Source: Xenorhabdus vietnamensis
GTDB taxonomy: Bacteria > Pseudomonadota > Gammaproteobacteria > Enterobacterales > Enterobacteriaceae
Length of the DNA stretch: 58,823 nt
Reading direction: 5' to 3'
NCBI RefSeq assembly: GCF_002127535.1
Contig: NZ_MUBJ01000004.1
Coordinates: 1 to 58,823 of the forward strand
The notes under the pieces were generated by a model. The model ran no database searches, was not told where the DNA came from, and saw only the letters and a list, made by a program, of their open reading frames with translations. A program made the translations under genes and the position numbers. Positions 10,103 to 21,159 of the stretch are shown piece after piece; positions within the stretch are counted from its first letter, which is position 1; each line of letters opens with the position of its first letter.

Positions 10103-10954
10103 TTGTTGTGCGAGTATCACTCCCGCCAGAACAATGATCCCCCCGATTAAGTGATAACTGTGCATCTCTTCATGGAGAACCAGAATAGCAATGATGGCAG
10201 TAAATACAGGAGCCAGATTCATAAAAATAGAAGTCATGTTTGCACCAATGCGAACGAGACCCTGTACCCATAAATAGGGGGCAATAATTGATGCAGGAAT
10301 ACCAGCAAACAGAACAAGGGAAATATTATCGGTCGTTAACTGAATATTGTCGGCCATCATAAAATTGGGCAAAAGCAATAAAACGCCAAACCCAATTTGT
10401 ACATAGAGTGATTGCCAATTAGGTAATGGAATTGCCCAGCGTTTGGTTAAAACTCCATACAGGGCGTAAGAAGCTGCTGCGATAAACATCATTATTTCTC
10501 CGATGCTCATACCATGTTGCAATAGGAAAGAGGGTTCTCCTTTGCTGACCAGCCATACAAGGCCGAATAAAGACAGAACAGTGCCAAGGGTAATACCAAC
10601 AGTGGGGGCAACCCGCAAAACAAAGATGCTGATAATGACGGTTAATAATGGTATCAATGAAGTGAAAATTCCAATGATTGTTGCATTGACAGTACAGGCT
10701 GCGTAGTACGCCAAACTTTGGTTAAGCACCATGCCCAGTGATCCCAGAATCAATAATTTCCACCAATATTGAGCAACAATTTTCCGCTGCTTCAGAACCG
10801 GCAATAAGATAAAAGGCGTTAAAACCAGAAAGGCAATGAACCATCGATAGAAAGCAATTGCAGCAGGTGCAATAAGGGTGGCTGCCGCTTTACTGACAAC
10901 GGCATTGATTGACCAGATCAGTACAGCGACGAGGGGAAACAATAGATTCTTCAT
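10052..10954 (-). CDS. EamA/DMT-family permease
   Basis: A 300-residue inner-membrane protein with ten predicted hydrophobic helices and two EamA repeats (about residues 5-135 and 150-285), typical of drug/metabolite exporters of the RhaT/YdcZ/YedA type. Substrate unknown. The C-terminal 17 codons overlap the end of tctE on the opposite strand. It is divergent from the AraC-family gene at 11134, a common arrangement of a transporter and its own regulator. Confidence 0.88.
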   Translation of the reverse strand: MKNLLFPLVAVLIWSINAVVSKAAATLIAPAAIAFYRWFIAFLVLTPFILLPVLKQRKIVAQYWWKLLILGSLGMVLNQSLAYYAACTVNATIIGIFTSLIPLLTVIISIFVLRVAPTVGITLGTVLSLFGLVWLVSKGEPSFLLQHGMSIGEIMMFIAAASYALYGVLTKRWAIPLPNWQSLYVQIGFGVLLLLPNFMMADNIQLTTDNISLVLFAGIPASIIAPYLWVQGLVRIGANMTSIFMNLAPVFTAIIAILVLHEEMHSYHLIGGIIVLAGVILAQQLRIPLTRRKPEQNSHQ

Positions 10955-11133
10955 TGAGCTAGACTATTTGTGTAAGAGTATCGTCCATTTATTTTAGCAA
11001 TGACCGATTTATTATATATATTGATAATCAGACAACAGATATGGCAATTAAGACAAGATTTATATCCTTTACTATTTTATGGATAAAAGATTACGGGAGT
11101 AAAAATGATAGGGTAGATGGAGGTAACCAAGCT

Positions 11134-11883
11134 ATGTTTCAGCCAGTGATGCCGGATACACTCTCTTTTCGTGATGAAACATTGAATGCTGATACTGAAT
11201 GTCGGTTACATACACATTCTTTTGGTCAACTAATTTATGTCGTTTGTGGCGTCATGGAAACACAGGTGGAAAAGCAACGTTTCCTTGCCCCTCCGGAATT
11301 TTGTATCTGGATACCGGGAAATATTGCTCATTCGAGTTATAACCGGAAGGCGTTAAGATTTTGGATAATTGATATTTCTTCTCAATGGGCTGATATCTTA
11401 CCGCAAGAGCCTTGTATTATTCGATTGAGCGGTATTTTCAATGCCATTATGGTGGACTTTTTTGAACGAAAAATCCGGCAGCCGGAAACAGAAAAAGATC
11501 GACGTTTAGCACAAGTATTGGTTGATCAGTTGGAGTTGTCACCAAGGCAATGTACCTATTTACCTTCCTCAAAAGATAAGTTGCTCGCTCCTATATTACA
11601 GGTACTAGAATGCAATCCAGCGGATAATACCCCTTTAGCTGAATGGGCAAAAAAACGTTATACCTCAGAGAGAACTTTATCACGGCGTTGTAAACAAGAG
11701 TTGGGGATGTCATTTAGTGAATGGCGGCAGCGGCTGCGTTTTCTGCATGCCATATCCTTATTGGAACAGGGTAAAAGTATTAATGAAATCGCATTTGATG
11801 TGGGCTATGGCTCATCATCGGCTTTTATTGCTATGTTTCAGCAGATTGCAGGTACAACTCCCGAACGTTTCAGAAAAGGCTGA
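11134..11883 (+). CDS. AraC-family transcriptional regulator with N-terminal cupin
   Basis: A 249-residue regulator. The N-terminal half is a cupin-like sensor (HTHSFGQLIYV, then PPEFCIWIPGNIAHS), resembling the YdcN/NimR (YeaM) group. The C-terminal half has the two AraC helix-turn-helix motifs (ERTLSRRCKQELGMSFSEW and INEIAFDVGYGSSSAFIAMF). I start at the ATG at 11134, preceded by GGAGGT nine bases upstream, instead of an in-frame ATG at 11041 that lacks a good ribosome site. Being divergent from the EamA permease, it probably controls that exporter, as NimR controls nimT. Confidence 0.88.
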   Translation: MFQPVMPDTLSFRDETLNADTECRLHTHSFGQLIYVVCGVMETQVEKQRFLAPPEFCIWIPGNIAHSSYNRKALRFWIIDISSQWADILPQEPCIIRLSGIFNAIMVDFFERKIRQPETEKDRRLAQVLVDQLELSPRQCTYLPSSKDKLLAPILQVLECNPADNTPLAEWAKKRYTSERTLSRRCKQELGMSFSEWRQRLRFLHAISLLEQGKSINEIAFDVGYGSSSAFIAMFQQIAGTTPERFRKG

Positions 11884-12007
11884 CCTGATAAAAACTATAT
11901 AGCCGTTAACGATGGGTTAAAAAAGCGATGATTTGAAAGATGAAGGTATATAGGTTTTATGTGGATAAAGTGGCAGAATAGCGGATCACGCCCATTTAAG
12001 CTATTGG

Positions 12008-13144
12008 ATGAGAAAAGTGAAAATTCTGGTTGATGAAAATATGCCTTATGCTGAACAACTCTTTCAGCAATTGGGTGAAGTGCAGGTAATTCCAGGGCGG
12101 CCAGTGCCTGAGGGAGTTCTGGAAAATGCCGATGCCTTTATGGTTCGATCTGTCACTAAAGTCAATGAATCCTTATTACAAGGCAGTTCGGTGAAATTTG
12201 TGGGAACTGCCACTGCGGGAATGGATCATGTTGATCAGCAATGGTTGTCTCAGGCTGGGATTGGTTTTTCCGCAGCCCCGGGGTGTAACGCAATTGCTGT
12301 GGTTGAGTATGTATTTTCAGCGTTGATGTTATTGGCTGAGCAAGATCAATTTCAACTCAAAGATAAAACTGTCGGTATTGTTGGTGTTGGCAATGTCGGA
12401 GGACGCTTGGCTGATCGACTGGCAGCTTTGGGTGTGAAGACTCTATTGTGCGATCCGCCCCGTGCAGATCGTGGCGATGAAGGGGATTTTTGGCCTTTAG
12501 AAAAATTGGTGAAAGAAGCGGATATTCTGACTTTTCATACACCTCTTAATCAATCTGGGCCATATCAGACTTATCATTTGGCTGATGCAGAATTATTTTC
12601 TGCATTACCGGACAACCGAATTTTAATTAATGCCAGCCGAGGTGAGGTGGTTGATAATCAAGCATTACTTTCCGTACTGCAAAATGGGAAAAAATTACGT
12701 GTAGTGCTTGATGTTTGGGAACCTGAGCCTAACCTTTCTTTACCTTTGTTGGCTTTAGTTGATATTGGTACTCCTCATATTGCCGGTTATACCCTGGAAG
12801 GCAAAGCACGTGGTACAACTCAGGTTTTTGAGGCTTATTGTGAGTTCTTGGGAGAACCTCGCAAGACTGAGCTGGCTGATCTGTTGCCAACACCTGATTT
12901 CAGTCAAGTTACGGTGCAGGGAGAAGTGACACAAAGCGTCCTCAAGCGTTTGATGCATTTAGTGTATGATGTGCGCCGTGATGATGCACCCTTACGTCAG
13001 GTTGCGGATCAGGAGGGCGCTTTTGATCAATTACGCAAGCACTATCCAGAACGGCGGGAATGGTCTTCCCTGATAGTGCATTGTAATTCAGCAGAGAGCG
13101 CTCAATTACTGTCCAGAATTGGATTTAATGCAAAAGTAATTTAA
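12008..13144 (+). CDS. pdxB: erythronate-4-phosphate dehydrogenase PdxB
   Basis: PdxB oxidises 4-phosphoerythronate in the DXP-dependent pyridoxal phosphate pathway. The protein shows the D-2-hydroxyacid dehydrogenase NAD motif [16 protein letters not shown] near residues 121-136, the Arg of [10 protein letters not shown], the Glu region, and the His of [14 protein letters not shown]. Length (378) equals that of E. coli. The start is uncertain by three codons: E. coli PdxB begins at the equivalent of the GTG at 12017 ([11 protein letters not shown]), and a GGATGAG sequence just ahead could serve that GTG. The gene leads the pdxB-usg-truA-dedA run conserved in enterobacteria. Confidence 0.95.
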   Translation: MRKVKILVDENMPYAEQLFQQLGEVQVIPGRPVPEGVLENADAFMVRSVTKVNESLLQGSSVKFVGTATAGMDHVDQQWLSQAGIGFSAAPGCNAIAVVEYVFSALMLLAEQDQFQLKDKTVGIVGVGNVGGRLADRLAALGVKTLLCDPPRADRGDEGDFWPLEKLVKEADILTFHTPLNQSGPYQTYHLADAELFSALPDNRILINASRGEVVDNQALLSVLQNGKKLRVVLDVWEPEPNLSLPLLALVDIGTPHIAGYTLEGKARGTTQVFEAYCEFLGEPRKTELADLLPTPDFSQVTVQGEVTQSVLKRLMHLVYDVRRDDAPLRQVADQEGAFDQLRKHYPERREWSSLIVHCNSAESAQLLSRIGFNAKVI

Positions 13145-13145
13145 T

Positions 13146-13165
13146 ACAGGCAGGACCCTGCCTGT
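13146..13165 (+). other. intercistronic hairpin between pdxB and usg
   Basis: Perfect 8-bp stem ACAGGCAG / CTGCCTGT with a GACC loop directly after the pdxB stop. No T-run follows, so it more likely stabilises or punctuates the mRNA than terminates it. Confidence 0.45.
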
Positions 13166-13196
13166 CAGCAAAATAAGAGAAGTGGAGAAAACCAAC

Positions 13197-14207
13197 ATGT
13201 CAGAAGGTTGGAATATTGCGCTTTTGGGTGCAACAGGCGCAGTAGGTGAAGCGATATTGGCGTTATTACAGGAGCGTCAATTTCCGGTTGGTGAACTGCA
13301 TCTTCTTGCCAGTGAACAAAGTGTCGGAAAGATTCAGCGTTTTAACGGAAAAAATTTTACTGTTTGTGATGTGGCAGAATTTGACTGGTCACAGGTACAA
13401 CTCGCTTTTTTTGCCGCGACGATGGAAATAACAGCACAGCATATTGAAAAAGCAACAGAATCTGGTTGCTTGGTGATCGACAGTAGTGGCTTGTTTGCGA
13501 CAGAGCCGGATGTGCCTTTGGTTGTTCCTGGCGTTAACTCACACGCATTGGCTGAATATCGTAACCGTAATATCATTGCGGTGGCAGATAGTTCAACAAG
13601 TCAGGTTCTGACCGCCATCAAGCCATTGATCGATGCGGCTGGAATTGCCCGTTTACAGTTGACCAATATATTGCCGGTTTCCGTCCATGGCAAAGCAGCT
13701 ATTGATGAACTGGCAGGGCAGAGTGCTCGCTTATTAAATGGCATTCCACCGGATGAAGGGCGTTTCATTAAACAATTGGCTTTTAACTTGTTGCCTTTAT
13801 TACCTGATGCAGAAGGTACAGTGCGTGAAGAACGCCGTATTGTCGATCAGGTTCGCCGGATATTGCAGGATGAAGGGTTGCCTGTTTCTGTAAGCTGTGT
13901 CCAGTCTTCTGTTTTCTATGGAATAGCACAGATGGTAAGTGTGGAAACACTGCGCCCGGTTGGTATAGAAGAAGCTCGTGGTGAATTTGAACGCTTTGAA
14001 GAAATTAAAGTCTCAGAAGAAGGTGATTATCCGACTCAGGTAACAGATGCTTCAGGCAATGATGGTTTGAGCATAGGTTGCCTGCGCAATGATTACGGTA
14101 TGCCCGAAATGCTGCAATTTTGGTCAGTTGCCGATAATATCCGTTTTGGTGGCGCATTAATGGCGGTTGAAATTGCAGAAAAACTGGTGCAGGAGCAATT
14201 TTACTGA
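13197..14207 (+). CDS. usg: USG-1, aspartate-semialdehyde dehydrogenase-like protein
   Basis: A 336-residue paralogue of aspartate-semialdehyde dehydrogenase with an intact N-terminal Rossmann motif ([14 protein letters not shown]). Where the enzyme family has its catalytic Cys (NCT motif), this protein reads DSSTS with Ser at about residue 133, so normal dehydrogenase activity is not expected; the same substitution is present in E. coli Usg as I recall it. Its role is unknown. I start at the ATG at 13197, which has GGAG about ten bases ahead and aligns with E. coli MSEGWNIA; the in-frame GTG 15 bases upstream overlaps that ribosome site. Its TGA overlaps the truA start codon. Confidence 0.93.
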   Translation: MSEGWNIALLGATGAVGEAILALLQERQFPVGELHLLASEQSVGKIQRFNGKNFTVCDVAEFDWSQVQLAFFAATMEITAQHIEKATESGCLVIDSSGLFATEPDVPLVVPGVNSHALAEYRNRNIIAVADSSTSQVLTAIKPLIDAAGIARLQLTNILPVSVHGKAAIDELAGQSARLLNGIPPDEGRFIKQLAFNLLPLLPDAEGTVREERRIVDQVRRILQDEGLPVSVSCVQSSVFYGIAQMVSVETLRPVGIEEARGEFERFEEIKVSEEGDYPTQVTDASGNDGLSIGCLRNDYGMPEMLQFWSVADNIRFGGALMAVEIAEKLVQEQFY

Positions 14208-15055
14208 TGTCTGATACAGAGCTGAGTCAGTCTGTGCCAGAGGCAAAGAAAGTGAAAATTGCACTGGGGATTGAATATGACGGCAGTCGATATTATGGTT
14301 GGCAACGCCAGCAAGAAGTGAAAAGTGTACAGGAATGTTTGGAAAAAGCCCTGTCGAAAGTAGCTAATGAGCCAGTTGCAGTTTTCTGTGCGGGCAGAAC
14401 AGATGCAGGGGTACACGCAACCGGGCAGGTCGTCCATTTTGAAACCTCAGCGCAACGCAAAGATGCTGCATGGACAATGGGGGTGAATACGCATTTACCA
14501 CCAGCTATTGCAGTACGTTGGGTCAAAACGGTGGATGATGAATTTCATGCTCGTTTCAGCGCAACAGCTCGCCGTTATCGCTATGTGATTTTCAACCATC
14601 GCTATCGTCCGGCGGTATTGGCGAGGGGTGTTACACATTTTCATTATCCATTGGATGAGAAAAAAATGCATGAAGCTGCACAGAGCCTGTTAGGAGAAAA
14701 TGATTTTACTTCTTTCAGGGCGGTGCAGTGCCAGTCCAATTCACCGTGGCGTAATATAATGCATATTAACGTTAGTCGGCACGGGCATTATATTGTTGTG
14801 GACATTAAGGCAAATGCTTTCGTTCATCACATGGTACGCAATATTGTCGGCAGCTTGCTGGAGATTGGCTGTGGTAATCAGGACATTGGCTGGATGGCTG
14901 AATTATTGGCACTGAAAGATCGAACAAAAGCGGCAGCAACAGCTAAGGCTGAGGGCTTATATTTAGTTGCCGTGGATTATCCTGCGTGTTTTGGTTTACC
15001 TGAACCCATTATGGGGCCGCTATTTCTGGAAAATGATTTAGCTTCTGGCGAATGA
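14207..15055 (+). CDS. truA: tRNA pseudouridine(38-40) synthase TruA
   Basis: TruA converts U38, U39 and U40 in the anticodon stem-loop of many tRNAs to pseudouridine. The catalytic Asp is D66 in [18 protein letters not shown]. Other conserved stretches are [14 protein letters not shown] and [15 protein letters not shown]. Length 282 against 270 in E. coli, with the extra residues at both ends. One-base overlap with usg (TGATG) implies coupled translation. Confidence 0.97.
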   Translation: MSDTELSQSVPEAKKVKIALGIEYDGSRYYGWQRQQEVKSVQECLEKALSKVANEPVAVFCAGRTDAGVHATGQVVHFETSAQRKDAAWTMGVNTHLPPAIAVRWVKTVDDEFHARFSATARRYRYVIFNHRYRPAVLARGVTHFHYPLDEKKMHEAAQSLLGENDFTSFRAVQCQSNSPWRNIMHINVSRHGHYIVVDIKANAFVHHMVRNIVGSLLEIGCGNQDIGWMAELLALKDRTKAAATAKAEGLYLVAVDYPACFGLPEPIMGPLFLENDLASGE

Positions 15056-15111
15056 TTTAATCTGACATTTTCGGATAATGACAAGGATGTTTGGTCATAA
15101 CGAGGAATATT

Positions 15112-15810
15112 ATGGAGTTTTTGACTCATTTTGTTGATTTTGCGAAATTCATTGTCGATTTTATTTTACACATTGATGCTCACTTGAAGGAATTGGTTAG
15201 GGATTATGGTAGTTGGGTATATGGCATTTTATTCCTGATCGTATTTTGTGAAACAGGTTTGGTAGTTACGCCATTTTTGCCGGGAGATTCCTTGCTATTC
15301 GTGGCTGGTGCACTATCCGCATTAGATTCCAACGATCTTAATGTACACATCATGGTAGCCTTGATGATTACAGCCGCGATTATTGGCGATGCTGTAAACT
15401 ATACCATCGGTAGAATTTTTGGTGAGAAACTGTTCACTAATCCAAATTCAAAAATTTTTCGCCTGAGTTATTTAGAGAAGACTCATGAGTTTTATGAAAA
15501 ACATGGCGGGAAAGCAATAATTTTGGCTCGGTTTGTGCCAATTATTAGAACGTTTGCACCGTTTGTTGCAGGGATGGGGAAAATGTCTTACCGCCACTTT
15601 GCTGCTTATAATGTAATCGGTGCATTTATCTGGGTGCTATTATTCACTTATGCGGGTTATTTATTCGGTGATATGCCAGTTATACAGGAAAATCTGAAAT
15701 TATTGATTGTTGCAATAATCTTTATTTCTATTCTGCCCGGTGTAATAGAAGTTTGGCGTCATCGCCGTGCTGCATCAAAAAAAGCGGCAGGTAGTACAGT
15801 AGATAGATAG
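15112..15810 (+). CDS. dedA: DedA family inner membrane protein
   Basis: A 232-residue polytopic membrane protein of the DedA/SNARE-associated family, implicated in undecaprenyl-phosphate or phospholipid flipping and envelope homeostasis. Characteristic motifs: [17 protein letters not shown] (about residues 45-60) and [21 protein letters not shown] start at the ATG at 15112, which follows CGAGGA by five bases; an in-frame TTG upstream has no such support. The N-terminus is about 13 residues longer than E. coli DedA. Downstream of truA, as in E. coli. Confidence 0.93.
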   Translation: MEFLTHFVDFAKFIVDFILHIDAHLKELVRDYGSWVYGILFLIVFCETGLVVTPFLPGDSLLFVAGALSALDSNDLNVHIMVALMITAAIIGDAVNYTIGRIFGEKLFTNPNSKIFRLSYLEKTHEFYEKHGGKAIILARFVPIIRTFAPFVAGMGKMSYRHFAAYNVIGAFIWVLLFTYAGYLFGDMPVIQENLKLLIVAIIFISILPGVIEVWRHRRAASKKAAGSTVDR

Positions 15811-15926
15811 TAGATAACCGTAAACAGGTTTGAGCAGTTTTTTATCCACACTGCAATAGCATTGTGGTTTAATGGCACGTAAAACAAAAGCTGGCAGCAG
15901 CCAGATTCAGACGGAAAGGTTCATTA

Positions 15927-16874
15927 ATGAGCTGGATTGAAAAGATTCTAAATAAAAGCAAAATTATGCAAACTCGTAAGGCAAACATACCTGAAGGAGT
16001 TTGGACAAAATGCGATAGTTGTGGTCAGGTACTTTATCGTGCTGAATTAGAGCGTAATCTTGAAGTGTGTCCCAAATGTGACCATCACATGCGCATTTCA
16101 GCCCGTAATAGATTGAATTCATTTTTGGATGAAGGCACTGGCACAGAATTAGGCAGTGAGCTGGAACCTAAAGATATCCTGAAATTCCGCGATATCAAAA
16201 AATACAAAGATCGCTTAGCTGCTGCTCAGAAGCAGACGCAAGAAAAAGATGCGCTGATCGTGATGAAAGGTCAGCTGCATAATATGCCTGTTGTGGCAGG
16301 TGCCTTTGAATTTAATTTTATGGGCGGTTCAATGGGTTCTGTTGTTGGTGCCCGTTTTGTCCGTGCTGTCGAACAAGCACTGGAAGATAGCTGCCCATTC
16401 GTCTGTTTTGCTTCCAGTGGTGGGGCTCGTATGCAAGAAGCCCTGATGTCACTGATGCAGATGGCAAAAACCAGCGCTGCGCTGGCGAGAATGCAAGATC
16501 GTGGTTTACCTTATATTTGCGTTCTGACCAATCCAACAATGGGTGGGGTGACAGCAAGTATGGGAATGCTTGGTGATATCAATATCGCTGAGCCTAAGGC
16601 ATTGATTGGTTTTGCGGGTCCTCGCGTAATCGAGCAGACCGTGCGTGAAAAATTGCCGGAAGGTTTCCAACGCAGTGAGTTCTTATTGCAGAAAGGCGCG
16701 ATTGACATGATTGTACCTCGTACGGAAATGCGTGATAAAGTTGCCAGTCTGCTTGCAATGTTGACTCACAAACCGCAGCCGGGCACAAAAGCAGAGTCAG
16801 TAGAAGAAGACGTTGTTGAATCTACTGAGGTCGAAGCTGATATAAACATCAATCCTAATAAAGAAGATGTCTGA
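15927..16874 (+). CDS. accD: acetyl-CoA carboxylase carboxyltransferase subunit beta (AccD)
   Basis: AccD pairs with AccA to transfer the carboxyl group from carboxybiotin to acetyl-CoA, making malonyl-CoA for fatty acid synthesis. The four-Cys zinc ribbon is intact (C29, C32, C48, C51: CDSC...CPKC). The crotonase-fold core includes [13 protein letters not shown] and [15 protein letters not shown]. Length 315 against 304 in E. coli; the surplus is an acidic C-terminal tail. The last eight bases overlap folC. Confidence 0.97.
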   Translation: MSWIEKILNKSKIMQTRKANIPEGVWTKCDSCGQVLYRAELERNLEVCPKCDHHMRISARNRLNSFLDEGTGTELGSELEPKDILKFRDIKKYKDRLAAAQKQTQEKDALIVMKGQLHNMPVVAGAFEFNFMGGSMGSVVGARFVRAVEQALEDSCPFVCFASSGGARMQEALMSLMQMAKTSAALARMQDRGLPYICVLTNPTMGGVTASMGMLGDINIAEPKALIGFAGPRVIEQTVREKLPEGFQRSEFLLQKGAIDMIVPRTEMRDKVASLLAMLTHKPQPGTKAESVEEDVVESTEVEADININPNKEDV

Positions 16875-18165
16875 TATTTTGCAAATTCCTCAAGCCACGT
16901 CGCCGCTGATGGTGTGGCTTTCCTACTTAGGAAACCTGCATGCCAAAGCCATTGATATGGGGCTTGAGCGTGTAGGTAAACTTGGTCGCCAATTAGGCTT
17001 ATTGAACCCAGCACCCAAAATCATCACGGTGTCAGGCACCAATGGCAAGGGAACTACTTGCCATACCCTTGAATCTGTTTTTCTGGCAGCAGGGCTTAAG
17101 GTCGGTGTATATAGCTCCCCACACTTGGTTCGCTACACTGAGAGAGTACGTATTCAGGGTAAAGAACCAACGGAACAAGATTTCTGTCGTGTATTTGCAG
17201 AGATTGAGGCCCAGCGTGGCGACATCTCATTAACTTATTTTGAATACGGAACATTGGCAGCATTACAGCTGTTTAAAGAAGCTGATCTTGATGTTGTGAT
17301 TTTGGAAGTTGGGTTGGGTGGTCGTCTGGATGCCACCAATATCGTTGATGCTGATATTGCAGCAATCACCAGCATTGCATTGGATCATACCGATTGGCTG
17401 GGTGCTGATCGCGAACACATTGGTCGTGAAAAAGCCGGCATCTTTCGTCGCGGGCATTTTGCTGTTGTAGGTGAGCATGATATGCCTCAGTCAATTGCTG
17501 ATGTTGCGGATGAATTGGGGGCGAAGCTCTTTCGTCGCGATGTTGATTGGCACTTCTCACAAAATAAAAATAGCTGGAATTGGCTAAGCGATAACCGGCA
17601 TTTCAATGAGTTGCCTTTACCCAATCTTCCGTTGGCGAATGCTGCAACTGCGATGGGAGTGATCCACTGTTTGTTGCAGCAGGATGACAAAGTCAGCCGA
17701 GCCATTAATGAACAGGCAATCCATGCAGGACTGAGAAATGCCCAATTGCCGGGGCGTTTCCAAATTGTCAGGGAAAACCCGCTGATCATTTTGGATGTTG
17801 CCCATAATCCACATGCAGCAGGCTATCTGGTACAAAAATTGGCAGAACTGCCTCGTTCAGCAGACAGTAAAATTCGTGGTGTAGTTGGCATGTTGGGAGA
17901 TAAAGACATTGCGGGTACGCTTGCTTGTCTTTCTCAACAGATTGATGAATGGTACTGTGCATCATTACATGAACAGAGGGGAGCAGAAGCTGGAGTCTTG
18001 TCTGGGCATCTTATGCTCGCCCGCACATTCTCCAACGTGGAGGCAGCGTGGCAGCAGGCCATAGAAGATGCATCGGTGCAAGATATCATAGTGGTTTGTG
18101 GCTCTTTCCACACTGTCGCGCATGTTATGGAGACATTGGAGGGGGGCAAGGAAGATGGCCAGTAA
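16867..18165 (+). CDS. folC: bifunctional folylpolyglutamate / dihydrofolate synthase FolC
   Basis: FolC attaches glutamate to dihydropteroate and adds further glutamates to reduced folates. The ATP-binding loop [16 protein letters not shown] lies at about residues 55-70, and the Mur-ligase signature [14 protein letters not shown] near residue 145. A conserved [10 protein letters not shown] segment lies in the C-terminal domain. 432 residues, near the E. coli length. It overlaps accD at the start and dedD at the end, so the three are cotranscribed. Confidence 0.97.
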   Translation: MSDILQIPQATSPLMVWLSYLGNLHAKAIDMGLERVGKLGRQLGLLNPAPKIITVSGTNGKGTTCHTLESVFLAAGLKVGVYSSPHLVRYTERVRIQGKEPTEQDFCRVFAEIEAQRGDISLTYFEYGTLAALQLFKEADLDVVILEVGLGGRLDATNIVDADIAAITSIALDHTDWLGADREHIGREKAGIFRRGHFAVVGEHDMPQSIADVADELGAKLFRRDVDWHFSQNKNSWNWLSDNRHFNELPLPNLPLANAATAMGVIHCLLQQDDKVSRAINEQAIHAGLRNAQLPGRFQIVRENPLIILDVAHNPHAAGYLVQKLAELPRSADSKIRGVVGMLGDKDIAGTLACLSQQIDEWYCASLHEQRGAEAGVLSGHLMLARTFSNVEAAWQQAIEDASVQDIIVVCGSFHTVAHVMETLEGGKEDGQ

Positions 18166-18814
18166 ATTTCAAAATCGCTTGGTTGGAACCATCGTTCTTG
18201 TTGCATTGAGTGTGATTGTCCTGCCTATAGTTTTTGATAGCGACAAGAAATATAACGACGGTAAATTTGCTTCGATTCCTTTGGTGCCAAAATCGGGTAA
18301 TGAAGAGAATATTGACTCGATCCCACCATTGACACAAAACATGCCGCCCACACCGTCTAAAGGTGCTGCGGAAACAATGCAACTACAGGATCAAGCGTCA
18401 GACACAGGCATGCCGTCTACGGTGAAATCCGAAATATCTCCTCCACGAGAGGTACTTCCTCCACGAGAAATACCGCCTCAGCGGAAAGAGGAAATTAAAC
18501 CACCGGTCAAACCTGAACCTCGTATTGAAAATAAACCAGAAACTAAATTGAAGTCAGTAGAGCAAGCTCCTCAGGCAACAGCATATGTTGTTCAACTTGG
18601 CGCATTAAAAAATGCGGGTAAAGTTGATGAGATATTGGCGAAATTGCGCCTTTCGGGGCATCAGGTATATACAGTCCCTTCTTCTCCGGTACAGGGGCAG
18701 TTAACACGAATCTATGTTGGGCCGAATGCGTCAAGGCAGAAGCTGGAATCCATTTTATCCGAATTAAGGGAAATCACGGGGTTACAAGGACAGATCAAAA
18801 ACTATAAGCCATAA
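18155..18814 (+). CDS. dedD: cell division protein DedD (SPOR domain)
   Basis: A 219-residue bitopic inner membrane protein that accumulates at the septal ring. One N-terminal transmembrane helix (residues about 9-25, GTIVLVALSVIVLPIVF) is followed by a Pro/Glu/Lys-rich periplasmic linker (about 60-135) and a C-terminal SPOR domain (about 138-216, YVVQLGALKNAGKVDEI) that binds denuded septal glycan. I start at the ATG at 18155 ([12 protein letters not shown], as in E. coli), preceded by a strong GGAGG-type site; the start overlaps the end of folC. Confidence 0.94.
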   Translation: MASKFQNRLVGTIVLVALSVIVLPIVFDSDKKYNDGKFASIPLVPKSGNEENIDSIPPLTQNMPPTPSKGAAETMQLQDQASDTGMPSTVKSEISPPREVLPPREIPPQRKEEIKPPVKPEPRIENKPETKLKSVEQAPQATAYVVQLGALKNAGKVDEILAKLRLSGHQVYTVPSSPVQGQLTRIYVGPNASRQKLESILSELREITGLQGQIKNYKP

Positions 18815-19004
18815 CCAATTGGCGCTTCGTGGGGAGCTGAAAGCTTCCCATGATCACACCACAAGCTCTACCATGGAGTTTATAAGGGTTAAGTATGACA
18901 GGTGATTTTCCATTGTGGAAACAGCAGTTAAAGATTGACCCATCACAGCGAATGCAGTTTGTTTACTTACCGAAAATAATTTTCAGTGGAGTGATAAATC
19001 TACT

Positions 19005-19020
19005 ACGCAAACGTTTTCGT
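19005..19020 (+). promoter_or_regulatory. PurR operator for cvpA-purF
   Basis: ACGCAAACGTTTTCGT is a near-perfect PurR (purine repressor) box, placed as in E. coli about 55 bp ahead of cvpA. It represses the operon when hypoxanthine or guanine is available. A plausible -10 element, TAGAAT, follows at 19028-19033. Confidence 0.9.
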
Positions 19021-19075
19021 TTTCTGTTAGAATGCGCCCGACCTGAATGTTGGGAGCCTGTTTTTGGATTAAAAT

Positions 19076-19564
19076 ATGGTCTGGATTGATTATACGATTA
19101 TTGCCATCATTGGTTTCTCGGCACTGGTTAGCTTGATCCGTGGTTTTGTTCGCGAAGCGCTCTCCCTGATAACGTGGGGCTGTGCTTTCTTTGTCGCAAG
19201 CCACTTCTATACTTACTTGGCGGCGTATTTTACCCGTCTTGAAGATGAACTGGTGCGTAATGGAATAGCGATTGCTATCTTATTCATTGCAACACTGATT
19301 GTTGGCGCGGTAGTAAACTATGTAATTGGTTCACTTGTTCAGCGAACTGGCCTGTCAGGTACTGATCGGGTTCTGGGGATCTGTTTTGGGGCCTTGCGCG
19401 GCGTCTTGATTGTGTCTGCTATTTTGTTTATTGCAGATTCTTTCACGCCACTTCCCAAAAGTCAGGATTGGCAACAATCACAATTGATCCCACAATTCAG
19501 TCAAATCATCAGGTGGTTTTTTGACTACCTACAAAGTGCGTCGAGTTTCCTGCCGGAGAGATAA
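19076..19564 (+). CDS. cvpA: colicin V production protein CvpA
   Basis: A 162-residue inner-membrane protein with four hydrophobic segments (about 5-25, 30-50, 63-87, 100-122) and the conserved SLIRGFVREALSL stretch. First gene of the PurR-controlled cvpA-purF operon. In E. coli it is needed for colicin V export and for envelope resilience; its molecular activity is not known. Confidence 0.94.
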   Translation: MVWIDYTIIAIIGFSALVSLIRGFVREALSLITWGCAFFVASHFYTYLAAYFTRLEDELVRNGIAIAILFIATLIVGAVVNYVIGSLVQRTGLSGTDRVLGICFGALRGVLIVSAILFIADSFTPLPKSQDWQQSQLIPQFSQIIRWFFDYLQSASSFLPER

Positions 19565-19596
19565 TGCTCTCCGCTTAGCTGATGAGGAAAGGCTAC

Positions 19597-21114
19597 ATGT
19601 GCGGTATTGTCGGTATCGTCGGTTTTACACCGGTTAACCAGTCGATTTATGATGCATTAACGGTGCTTCAGCACCGTGGACAAGATGCAGCAGGCATTGC
19701 AACTATTGATGGTAACAATGGGTTTCGTTTACGTAAGGCTAATGGGTTGGTCAAAGATGTGTTTGAAACGCGGCACATGTTACGTTTACAGGGAACCATC
19801 GGAATTGGACATGTTCGTTACCCTACGGCGGGCAGTTCCAGTGCATCTGAAGCGCAACCTTTTTATGTGAATTCTCCTTTTGGTATCACGTTGGCGCATA
19901 ACGGCAATCTTACAAACGCACATGAATTAAAAAAAATGCTGTTTGAAAATGCCCGCCGTCATGTCAATACCACTTCAGATTCTGAAATCCTACTGAATGT
20001 TTTTGCTAATGAGTTAACCCAGTTTCCATATTTTCCATTAGAGCCTGATGATATTTTTTCAGCAGTCGCAAAAATGCACAAAAAAATTTGTGGTGCTTAT
20101 GCTTGTGTTGCCATGATCATTGGGCATGGATTAGTCGCTTTTCGTGACCCGCATGGTATTCGTCCTCTGGTGCTGGGCAAAAAAACCTTGGAAGATGGTC
20201 GTAATGAATACATGGTGGCATCAGAAAGTGTGGCACTGGACACATTGGGTTATGAGTTCCTGCGTGATGTGGCTTCTGGTGAGGCGATTTATATCACTGA
20301 AAACGGGCAATTGTTTACTCGCCAATGTGCAGAAAATCCATCATTAACCCCTTGTCTGTTCGAATTTGTTTATTTCGCTCGTCCGGATTCCTTTATTGAC
20401 AAAATTTCGGTATATAACGCACGATTACGGATGGGAAGGAAACTGGGTGAAAAAATTGCCCGTGAATGGGAAGACTTGCATATTGATGTTGTTATTCCCG
20501 TACCGGAAACGTCTTGTGACATCGCCCTGGAAATCGCCCACATTCTGGATAAACCCTATCGCCAGGGCTTTGTCAAAAATCGTTATGTCGGGCGTACTTT
20601 TATTATGCCGGGTCAACAGGAACGACGTAAATCGGTTCGTCGCAAACTGAATGCCAATCGTGCTGAATTCCGGGGTAAAAATGTTTTGCTGGTGGATGAT
20701 TCCATTGTGCGTGGAACCACGTCTGAACAAATTGTTGAATTAGCGCGTGAAGCTGGAGCCAAGAAAGTCTATTTTGCTTCGGCAGCACCGGAAGTTCGTT
20801 TCCCGAATGTTTATGGCATTGATATGCCGAATGCCAATGAATTGATTGCCCACGGGCGGGAAGTGGATGAAATTCGCCAGATCATTGGTGCTGATGCTCT
20901 GATATATCAAAACCTCCAAGATCTTGTTCAGGCTGTACGGGAAGAAAACCCTGATATTGAAAAATTTGAATGCTCCGTATTCGATGGTATTTATGTCACG
21001 AAAGACATTGACCAGATTTACCTCGACTATCTGGAAAACTTGCGTAAAGACGATGCCATGAAAGTACGTGGACAGGGCGAAATAGAGAATCTGGAAATAT
21101 ATAATGAAGGATAA
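19597..21114 (+). CDS. purF: amidophosphoribosyltransferase PurF
   Basis: PurF makes 5-phosphoribosylamine from PRPP and glutamine, the first committed step of purine synthesis. I start at the ATG at 19597, not the in-frame codon 15 bases earlier, because Cys2 must become the N-terminal nucleophile after Met removal (M-CGIVGIVG) and GAGGAAAGG lies just upstream. The glutaminase domain covers about residues 2-230 and the phosphoribosyltransferase domain the rest, with the PRPP signature [14 protein letters not shown] near residue 362. The resulting 505 residues equal E. coli PurF. Confidence 0.97.
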   Translation: MCGIVGIVGFTPVNQSIYDALTVLQHRGQDAAGIATIDGNNGFRLRKANGLVKDVFETRHMLRLQGTIGIGHVRYPTAGSSSASEAQPFYVNSPFGITLAHNGNLTNAHELKKMLFENARRHVNTTSDSEILLNVFANELTQFPYFPLEPDDIFSAVAKMHKKICGAYACVAMIIGHGLVAFRDPHGIRPLVLGKKTLEDGRNEYMVASESVALDTLGYEFLRDVASGEAIYITENGQLFTRQCAENPSLTPCLFEFVYFARPDSFIDKISVYNARLRMGRKLGEKIAREWEDLHIDVVIPVPETSCDIALEIAHILDKPYRQGFVKNRYVGRTFIMPGQQERRKSVRRKLNANRAEFRGKNVLLVDDSIVRGTTSEQIVELAREAGAKKVYFASAAPEVRFPNVYGIDMPNANELIAHGREVDEIRQIIGADALIYQNLQDLVQAVREENPDIEKFECSVFDGIYVTKDIDQIYLDYLENLRKDDAMKVRGQGEIENLEIYNEG

Positions 21115-21159
21115 TATTCTTATTATCATTTAGTTATAGTCAGAATCTCAGAGGAAAAC

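Noticed and set aside
18825-18855. Terminator after dedD (GGGGAGCT...AGCTTCCC)
   Set aside because: The stem has an internal mismatch, a three-base loop and no T-run; too weak to call.
18895-19089. 64-residue plus-strand frame between dedD and cvpA
   Set aside because: It runs through the PurR operator and the cvpA promoter, overlaps the cvpA start, and has no recognisable domain; the DNA conservation is explained by regulatory sequence.
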